Assembly (NCBI GenBank): GCA_905221605.1
Contig: CAJNDS010000730.1
Location: forward strand, 1-64,000
Direction of reading: 5' to 3'
Source of the DNA: Symbiodinium natans
Taxonomy: Eukaryota > Sar > Dinophyceae > Suessiales > Symbiodiniaceae
DNA: 64,000 bases
The translations under genes and the position numbers were made by a program. Positions 57,073 to 64,000 of the stretch are shown here, piece after piece; the stretch's first letter is position 1, and each line of letters begins with the position of its first letter. The notes under the pieces were generated by a model. That model saw only the letters and a list, made by a program, of their open reading frames with translations. It did not search any database and was not told where the DNA came from.

Positions 57073-59252
57073 TCACTTTTGCATTCGTGGACCGCACATC
57101 CGACCTCGTGCGGCTCCTCCATCATCAGGGTCTGGCTTCACGGCACGTTCGTCACATGATGTGCTGGCCAGCTGCAGCGTCGAGGTCCGCTGCCATGTCA
57201 GTATTGCTACAGTCTTTCCACTGCGAGCCTGTCCCTTCGCTTGCGAAGTGCAAGTCCAGACACATGCGCATGCCCAGCCATGGGAGCCTCGTTTGCAGTC
57301 TTGTTCTTGTACACCCGCTCAGTGTTTTTCAAGCTGCGGAAGACATGGGTTGTGTCCTGCACTGTGCAAAAGAGCTGGTGTTTTTCGGAAGCATGCTGGC
57401 GATTGCAAGTGTGTCAAGTCGTCTGCTTGCAGGGGGTCCGTCACTTTTGCCTTCACCATGACATCTTTCATGGGCTGGACAATGGGTGCCTCAAGATGCG
57501 AATCTTGCGCCACTTTAATGGGACTTCTGCTCTCGTACCTTCTCAGGAGTAACCGAAACAACTGCAACTTATCTGGACAAGCGCTGGCCTCTTTGGTCGC
57601 CATAAAGCGAGTGCCCATGTTCACACCCTCAGCGCCTCTGCACGGGCTTGTAAGCGGCTTGTGCGTCTATCAGAGTCTATCATGTTAACTACTGTTGTTG
57701 CAGGCGCGCGCCCATGGCCAGCGCTGCTGCCAGCTGTGTCCCCGTTGCGGTACCTGCAGCGACCAGAATGCTCGGCATCGTGGCTTGAAGCAGAACTGAC
57801 CAGACATCCAAGCCGACAGCTGAACTCATTACGTTTATGAGGCATAGCCTGCATTCGCAGGTGGTTCCCTGAAAAGCAGATGCTAGGAATACGTACGTAC
57901 TCCATTTTGGATCAAGAATTCAGATATCAGGTGGCCACTGGAGTCCACATCTGTATATTTTTTCTGACGCACAGAGTTTTTTTGTTGATGCCAGAAACAG
58001 CCGTCGCTCATGGCCTCCGCTTGCAACGAACGGAATGGACAGCTCCTGCATTTCCGACTTCCGAGTCCTACCCTGATGTCAAGTTTCTATCAGCTTGCTT
58101 CAGTCCTGCGCAGCCTGCGCCAAAAGCACCCAGTTCCCCACATCTTCCTCACCTGGACAGACTTACTTCGTAAGGACTGGGCATCAGGTGACAGCGAACT
58201 GCCTGGATGGCCACCGCAATCGAAACCATCCATGGAAATCATGTCAGCACCTTGAACGAGTTCAATGCATGGAGGGCTCTCGGAGGCCGACGGGCCCTGA
58301 TTCTTGGACTGAGGTGCGTGCCCATCTTCTGGGCCGTGAGCGCGTGCCTCACTGCCACGCACTTGTGGATGACGAACATGCCAGCATCCTGCTTCGGTGT
58401 ATGAAAATTACAAGCGCTGCTGAGCTGAAGCAGTCCAGCTGGTGGAGCTGATGCTAGCCTCATGAAAATCAGTGCCTTGCACTGCTTGATGACCTTCTCG
58501 GGGTTGCGTCCGGCAGTTTCCACCACCTTGATCTTTTCTTCTATCAGCACCTCGCGCGCTGAGGTCAATGCTTCATGTTCTGAGACGCTTTTGTCTCTGT
58601 CCGGTCAGTTTGATTCAATTCAGCTCAGTTTAGCTTAGGCTGCGTCTTGCACGATGCCGTCGAAGTCTGGTGGAACCCCTACTGGCAACAACCTCGGAGC
58701 AGGAGAGTGTCACGTAGCAGCACCACCTCAATATTCTGCTAAAGTTTGCTTGAAGTGAAACCCTCAGACAGGCAAAGGTGTTGAGCGAAAAGACCGCAGA
58801 TAACTGCAACACAGAGCTCTGTTTGCCTCTCAGCCCGTGACGTGATGTTGACACCAAAGGGCCTTACAACTTTGCATTCGTTGATGGTTCGTCCATGACA
58901 GGGTGGACGAAACTACACAGAACTGTGCTGACGCAACACGCGCGATGCGACTAGGTTCATGTCTTGTCAGTCAGTTGACGGCATTTCCTGAATCTGCATG
59001 ATGCTTGCATGCACTTGGAAAGCAATCAATTGCGCTCTGACTTGTCCTGATCTCGTCTCGCAAAGCTTCCTTGCCCTTTGGAGGCTGGGCCACGGTCAAT
59101 GCCGTGATGATCCTGGGTTGGTCTCTTAAGAACTCATCGGCAAGTGCAACAAACTTCCCATATGCAGTGCCATCGGATGCGATGCAAGGGTCCCGAGACC
59201 ACCAGCGTTGGACACTGCTGCAGCCATTTCCGCATAGCCAACGTAGTGCATC
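57073..59252 (-). CDS. Nitronate monooxygenase (2-nitropropane dioxygenase type), at least 14 exons
   Basis: FMN-dependent oxidation of alkyl nitronates. Exons resolved with continuous frame: 59,252-59,193 (YVGYAEMAAAVSNAGGLG); 59,112-59,047 (IITALTVAQPPKGKEALRDE); 58,987-58,964; 58,862-58,842 (these two give RQLTDKPFGVNIT); 58,692-58,641 (LLPVGVPPDFDGIVQDA); 58,550-58,476 (KVVETAGRNPEKVI); 58,388-58,322 (VIHKCVAVRHAL); 58,250-58,203 (SMDGFDCGGHPG); 58,152-58,106; 58,045-58,015 (IPFVASGG); 57,753-57,712 (TGTQLAAALAMG); 57,635-57,589 (AEGVNMGTRFMATKE); 57,489-57,439; 57,356-57,288 (RSLKNTERVYKN). The motifs and the HKC..VRHAL and DGF.CGGHPG signatures are diagnostic. Of 13 introns (50-261 bases), one has a GT donor, seven GC and five GA. 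The first exon, before YVGYAE, and the last one are uncertain. A possible final exon runs in frame to a TGA at 57,073. Confidence 0.93.
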
Positions 59253-59475
59253 CTTAACTTGGAAGTTGCTGCGGCAAAGTGCAAAAGCAGCCAAGTTTCT
59301 GGCTGATGGGCAAAGGCCGCACGAACAAGTTTGACGCATTTTTGCACCGTCCGACGTCGGCATGCGCAAGGTATCATCTCAACATGCCGCCGACAGCATC
59401 ACCTCAAGCTTCCCCAATCAAACTTGCTCGAGAAAGCCCACAGGCATTCGTCAAAAGGAGAAGCGCATATAAATG

Positions 59476-59852
59476 TTATATGAATGTTATATTCATTGAC
59501 AAGGCGCCAATGTTGCCGAATGGATTTGGACTGTCATCAGACTCGTCCTCGTAGACAGGCTCGGCAATGGGTTTTCCATACCTGGGACCACTAATGGAAG
59601 AGTGCGGTGCAAACAAAGCAGCTAAGAAGCTTGGCTGCCATTCTCCTGCCACTCCGAGGTCGAAGACCCATCCTTCAAAGACTTCAAGTGGCACGCCATG
59701 CAACTGCAACCAGTGACACCAGTGGAAAGGGTTGCAGAGTCTGGCCTGTGCCGGCAGCAAGTCGCAGATATAAGCGGTGCTTGCCACCTGTCCAAGTCGG
59801 AACCAGCGTTTCTCCCACTGGTGGGCCGCAGCACGCGGCAGTCGCTAGAACT
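59476..59852 (-). CDS. Unassigned exon with acidic C-terminus
   Basis: A single minus-strand frame of over 100 codons encodes QWEKRWFRLGQV, then LHGVPLEVFEGWVFDLGVAG, then EWQPSFLAALFAP, then KPIAEPVYEDESDDSPNPFG and a stop at 59,476. It may contain small introns. It could be the C-terminus of a gene upstream of the nitronate monooxygenase or belong to that gene's N-terminal side. KRWFRL resembles the start of PH domains, but this alone is not enough. Confidence 0.4.
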
Positions 59853-60062
59853 GTGCCTCTGCCAACTTAAGAAACGGCTTCAAGTCTGCACGCTACTCAG
59901 CGACTCATGCAATCCATTAGGCCATTAGGCTATCCGACAAGACATTTTGCCCCCCGCCTGTCGGGATCTTGGCCCTGCGCTTTTCTGCGACGTAGAAGAT
60001 GGCACCTTGGACTCTCGTTTGCTTTTACTCGTTCTTCTTTGCATGCGTTGTCTTTGTTTCCT

Positions 60063-60461
60063 AGATTTTAAACTCAACTCGTCTCCTCGCCCGGAACTCT
60101 TCTCCTCGCTCATCCCTAGGGTGCCCAACCCCAAACGTCCCTGGAGTGCCCAAATTCAGGAGTGCCCAAGCCCAGACTTGCCAGAGTGTCCCCAGAGTGC
60201 CCAGCCCCAGAGTGTCCCTGGAATGTCCACCCCAGTCTTCCTGGACTGCCCAGCCCCAGAGTTTGCCTGGAGTGCCCGACCCCAGACTTTGCCCGAAGTC
60301 CCACCCCACAGTCTCCCTGGAGTGCCCAACCCCAGAGTCTCCCTGGAGCCCAACCCCACATTTTCCGTATTGCCCAACCCCCTCCCGGAGTGCCCAGCTC
60401 CCTGGAGTGCCCAACCCTAGAGCATCTCTACCAAGAGGGTGGGGATGTTCGAAGTAGAATA
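60063..60461 (+). mobile_element. Dispersed element, copy D: longest minisatellite, truncated head
   Basis: Starts within the head (AGATTTTAAACTCAACTC, then CTCCTCGCCCGGAACTCTTC). It continues with about 14 imperfect units of the CCTGGAGTGCCCAACCCCAG type and ends AAGAGGGTGGGGATGTTCGA, then AGTAGAATAATTG. It matches the tails of copies A and C. The GC-rich palindromic first part of the head is missing. Confidence 0.8.
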
Positions 60462-60651
60462 ATTGTTTTTGCTGTTTTTGGTATTTGAATGGTTGATAAT
60501 AAAAATGAAACTTGTGGCTTGATTTATAGGCCCCATGGCAGGTGAATATCGGTTACGTAACCCTGAAGCCCCAAAGCAACCAACAAAAGGAATCCCCAAC
60601 AAAAAACCTAAGCCCTAACTCTAAAAGAACCAAAGTGAACCGCTGGAAGCC

Positions 60652-60912
60652 CTAAGCCCAGGCCTCCATTCGTGGCCAAGCAGGACTTTGAAAGCGTGAC
60701 ACCGCAAACCCCATAAACCTGGACTGCAGGCCTGGAGCTGTGCAGGGATGGGACTTGGCCCGTAGAGCTGTAGAACAAACAAAACACTGGCCGATGATCC
60801 GGAAGTGCGGCCAAGGTCCTTTCTCAATGACTTTGTCCTCCAACTGCGGCGCTTTAACACTCGGCTCTTTGCGAACTTTGATTCGCGTCAAAGCTCGCCA
60901 CTGTTCGCCTCA
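60652..60912 (-). CDS. C-terminal exon of an unassigned gene
   Basis: After an AG acceptor (CTGAG before GCGAACAG) the minus strand encodes EQWRALTRIKVRKEPSVKAP, then QLEDKVIEKGPWPHFRIIGQ, CFVCSTALRAKSHPC and GLQSRFMGFAVSRFQ, ending at a TAG near 60,652. It has good coding character and a CxxC pair. I do not recognise it. It could belong to a host gene or to an old transposon. Confidence 0.4.
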
Positions 60913-61189
60913 GAACTGAAGCGAGGAGGGGAGTGGTTCAGTTAATTCTTGCAGAGTAGGATCGCTAGGAATTGTAGGGCTGAAAGAGGTGTCGCCTTCT
61001 TCAAATGCAGGCCCCTGGAATAAGTCTGCAACTTGGCCAAACACATCCTCAGCTGAACACGTCTGTGACCTTATCCTTGCATCCTTGCAAGCACCAGCAA
61101 GGAGCCATGCAGCCGAGGCTCGCTATCAGCTGCAGCCAGCTGGGTGACCGCTGTAGGTCGCAGTCTTGTCACTGGCCTAAAGGTTCTGG

Positions 61190-61283
61190 TGACCCTCGTT
61201 CGTGCTGCATCAAGGAACGCCCTTAGATCAGGGACCCTGAGCAGTTTCGAGAGCAGATTCCGCCTCTGAACCTCCTTTCTCAT
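61190..61283 (-). CDS. Possible exon, basic helical stretch
   Basis: The minus strand encodes MRKEVQRRNLLSKLLRVPDL, then RAFLDAARTR. It is short but protein-like. No family is recognised and no splice partners were found. Confidence 0.25.
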
Positions 61284-61899
61284 GCAAATGAGCCCATGGA
61301 GGAGGAAGTCAGGTTATGTGACTTCTATGTAGATGCCCCCGTGCTGAATTAAAGCCCAGTCTCTGACACAGGCACATGCCGAGTGCCAGGATGCTCACCT
61401 TCACAGCAGATGCTTTTGTGACGACATGACGTGCACGGGAGAGTTCCGCTCGCCAGGACTTGGGCCATTAGCAAGGCCCAAGGCTAGATATCTGCAGGAG
61501 TGCAGGAGTGCTCGTGTCCACATGATCAAGGCACGCTCCCGACACATATCTATCATATGGATCTGTTGCTTGTTATGCCCCTCGGTATCTCGTAGCCGGC
61601 ATGGTGATGGAACGGCCTGCGTACTAGCTCTACGTGGATGGGCTCCGGCTCGGAGAAATCGGATGTTTCGGTCCATGCTCTTTTTTGGTGTTTTTTTCGA
61701 CATAAAGCTCTGAACCTTATGCCTTTAATGCAAAACGCGAGTTTGTGGCTGGCGGGCTGGCGAAAAGCGTGCGTGTTCTAGCGGGCCTGAACGAAGCAAA
61801 CAATGATATTCAAAGGCCCGCTATAATGGTAGTTATGCTCACGCCGTTGTTAGCGGCCCTGGGTAAAACGTTAGTTTTGGCACTTCTTGGTGACTTGTT

Positions 61900-62360
61900 C
61901 CGGTTGTCTTGTTTGGGGTGGGGAGGGTTGGGGTGGGGATAAGAACGTCATTCATATTGCGTCCATGCACAAAACACTGGTATTTACAGCGTTTTCGCCT
62001 CTTTGTACAACATACTGCACAAGGATGTGGAACAAGAAAATCTGTCACAAGCGTCCATGCCTTTCGCGACCAAAACCGTGCTTTCCGTGCTTAACGTCTC
62101 TGCGCAACCCCAAAGCCCTAAACTTGAACCACTGCAAGCCCGTTGCACCCTGAACACTCCAGCTCCCCAAAAAACATGCGAAATGCTAAAAACACTGGCG
62201 GGCGTGGCACTTTTCAAGACATTGCAGTTACCTCGTTCCACCCTGAACAGTGACAAAACACAAAACCTAAAAACGCGCAAAAGTCGCAAAACCGCATCCC
62301 CACAGTAAGCACTGCGAAATGCTGAAAACACTGGCAGGCGTGGTACTTTTGAGACCACCT
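61900..62360. repeat. Repeat-bearing stretch with a 44-base direct repeat
   Basis: The block TGCGAAATGCTAAAAACACT, followed by GGCGGGCGTGGCACTTTTCAAGAC, at about 62,175-62,219 recurs with few changes at about 62,310-62,354, roughly 134 bases downstream. Shorter pieces (AAACACTGG and GGTATTTAC) occur near 61,975. No gene is evident. Confidence 0.7.
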
Positions 62361-62559
62361 TATAATCACTTCAAGTCCTGAAAAATAACTTCCGCCGACA
62401 AAACCCTTTTTTTCTCGAACACTGTCCTGCGTGGGGAAAAACCACATTTCCGCGTGCAAACTGTCCAGGCCCGCTAACAGCGGCGTGACCTAGTTTCTTC
62501 CTAGTGGTTGTTAAGGGCCTTCTGGTTCAGGACTAGACTCCTAGCCCTTAAAACCCTTA

Positions 62560-63960
62560 TAATGTAGTGAGTGAAACGACCTACTACATGACCTTAAACA
62601 TGTTTGTGGAATGGAAGATGCATGAGAATAAGCTTTGTGCAGTCTTTTGTGCAGTCGAAGGCTCTTGGATATGCGTGTGCGCGCACCTGTGCATGGTGAG
62701 TGGCAATGCGACATGCAGGAACAAGAGGGCCAGGTGGGGAAGGGGTCCCTTTCAGCGAAGACCCCCTTCCCAACTACCTCCTTGTGTCATCCATTCGTGC
62801 ATCCTCATCTCATTTCTTGCTGCACCATTCCTTCAGACGGTGCAGCGAGGCATGCCCCTTCACCCGGGTCTTCCTGGTGTCCGGCATGTGTTCGGTACAA
62901 AGCTTTCCACTTCACCTGGATGCACAGCATGGACACAACACACCTGTCCTGTCGATGTCCTTCGCACTTGCCCATGCTGAGGAAGAACTTGTCTGTCTTT
63001 TTCGTTCTTCTGTTATCCTTGTAAACCCCTTTTGCAAAGTGTCCCAGGCATTGTATGTTGATGCGCTCTTGCTCGAGCTTTCGGAGATGCTTGTGCTTTG
63101 TCCCCATTTGCAAGGATGTTGGTCGAGGGCTGTGGATGCTGATGCAATCGTGCTAGAGGGGAACGTGTGGTTAGCTGCGCAACCCCGCAACAAACCCCTA
63201 CAAAAAACCCAGAACCATCACATTCAAAACGGAGCTCCTTGGTGTCATGGCTGTGGGGCCCTTACCACGGGATGGAACACAAAGAAAAACCGACCAAGTT
63301 CTGCCCATCTGACGAGCTGCGCATCTCAAGATCTGCATTCCCATCAAGCACTGGGGCACGCCGTCCACTGCAGTCAGGCGTCTCATGCTGAGTTGTCGCG
63401 CCATCTTCCGCGAATTATAAAGTCTAGCATGATGCTGATACTGCCGGTGGCTACCCCCACATCGGCAAGCTGATCGTGAGTAGACTGGGCTGGACTAGCA
63501 AGTTTCTAGCCTGCAGCAACATCCGTGCCATGACTAAAGAGCACTTGCAGACCATTCCAGGAGGCGAGCGCAGGGTTTGCAAATCCACAAACGGTTCTTC
63601 GTGAAGATACTGGGTAGTGCAAGTCTCTCCTCAAGCCTGCCACAACAGTTTTGAGCCCGGCGCCCGCCCTGAATGATGGGATGCCTTGTTGGTCGCGACT
63701 CTTAGGGCTCAGCAACGTGTGGATCCAGCAACATGTGGATCCGTCTGTAGAGCTGAGGGTCCAGCTTGATGCCCAGCGCCTGAAAGCATCAGCACATATA
63801 ATGTGTGTTCTTTCCTGGTGCACGGCGTTTCACGCGCGCATATTCAAGGTGCTGAAGCATTGCAGACTTAGATCCATGAAACTAGAATTCTTGAGATCTT
63901 GCTGCGGAATGCTGAATAGGGAATCAGGGAACCGTGTCCCGTGCGATCAGCTGCCTCGGT
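62560..63960. other. Unassigned region with overlapping open frames on both strands
   Basis: The plus strand has a 257-codon frame (62,700-63,473). The minus strand has frames reading LRKLEQERINIQCLGHFAKG near 63,090-63,030 and SRDQQGIPSFRAGAGLKTVV near 63,700-63,635. Both look partly protein-like, and no motif decides between them. Confidence 0.3.
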
Positions 63961-64000
63961 AAGCTTTGTCTTGAGCACCATGCTTCGCCGCAGCACCTTC

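Noticed and set aside
1-64000. tRNA, rRNA or spliceosomal RNA genes
   Set aside because: I looked for conserved tRNA boxes and rRNA-like blocks while reading and saw none I could support. A covariance-model search would be decisive.

Overview
This window looks like nuclear DNA of a dinoflagellate. Four observations support that. (1) Two conserved genes can be rebuilt exon by exon with unbroken reading frame, and most of their introns start with GC or GA rather than GT and end in AG, usually followed by G. This is a known dinoflagellate habit. (2) Every gene that could be assigned to a family lies on the minus strand, as in dinoflagellate unidirectional gene arrays. (3) Gaps between neighbouring genes can be tiny (27 bases between a zinc-finger gene and a phosphatase gene). 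(4) Interstitial telomere-type TTTAGGG/CCCTAAA arrays are scattered through the sequence. There is no sign of bacterial operons, tRNA or rRNA genes, or CRISPR arrays.

Layout. 1-8,060: mostly repeats (telomere-like arrays, a trinucleotide microsatellite, a CCACCA array between duplicated flanks, diverged duplications), with one doubtful open frame at the left edge. 8,700-11,200: a SAM-dependent methyltransferase of the METTL21/FAM86 type. 12,250-13,640: an unassigned gene. 13,786-21,733: an acyl-CoA synthetase of about 22 exons whose 2.5-kb intron holds GC-rich repeats and a long polypurine/polypyrimidine tract. 22,000-27,300: mixed open frames that could not be assigned. 27,802-29,250: an unassigned gene. 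30,293-31,173: a dual-specificity phosphatase. 31,201-32,000: a Cys/His zinc-finger protein. 35,455-37,765: a 2.3-kb block bounded by inverted repeats and containing large hairpins. 38,540-40,385: a TMEM184/OST-alpha-type membrane protein. 40,424-42,360, plus strand: a decayed non-LTR retrotransposon with an APE-type endonuclease. 43,250-53,320: fragments of several unassigned minus-strand genes, including a membrane protein and a coiled-coil protein. 53,898-56,870: an F-box/kelch protein. 57,073-59,252: a nitronate monooxygenase. 59,476-64,000: unassigned exons and repeats.

The genes share no evident pathway. They look like ordinary housekeeping and signalling genes that may be co-transcribed because of their common orientation. 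The most notable features are the extreme exon fragmentation with mostly non-GT donors, a four-copy dispersed element built from a conserved head, a variable minisatellite and a conserved tail, and the 2.3-kb inverted-repeat element.

Exon boundaries were placed by eye, from reading-frame continuity and remembered family motifs. No alignment or database search was run.
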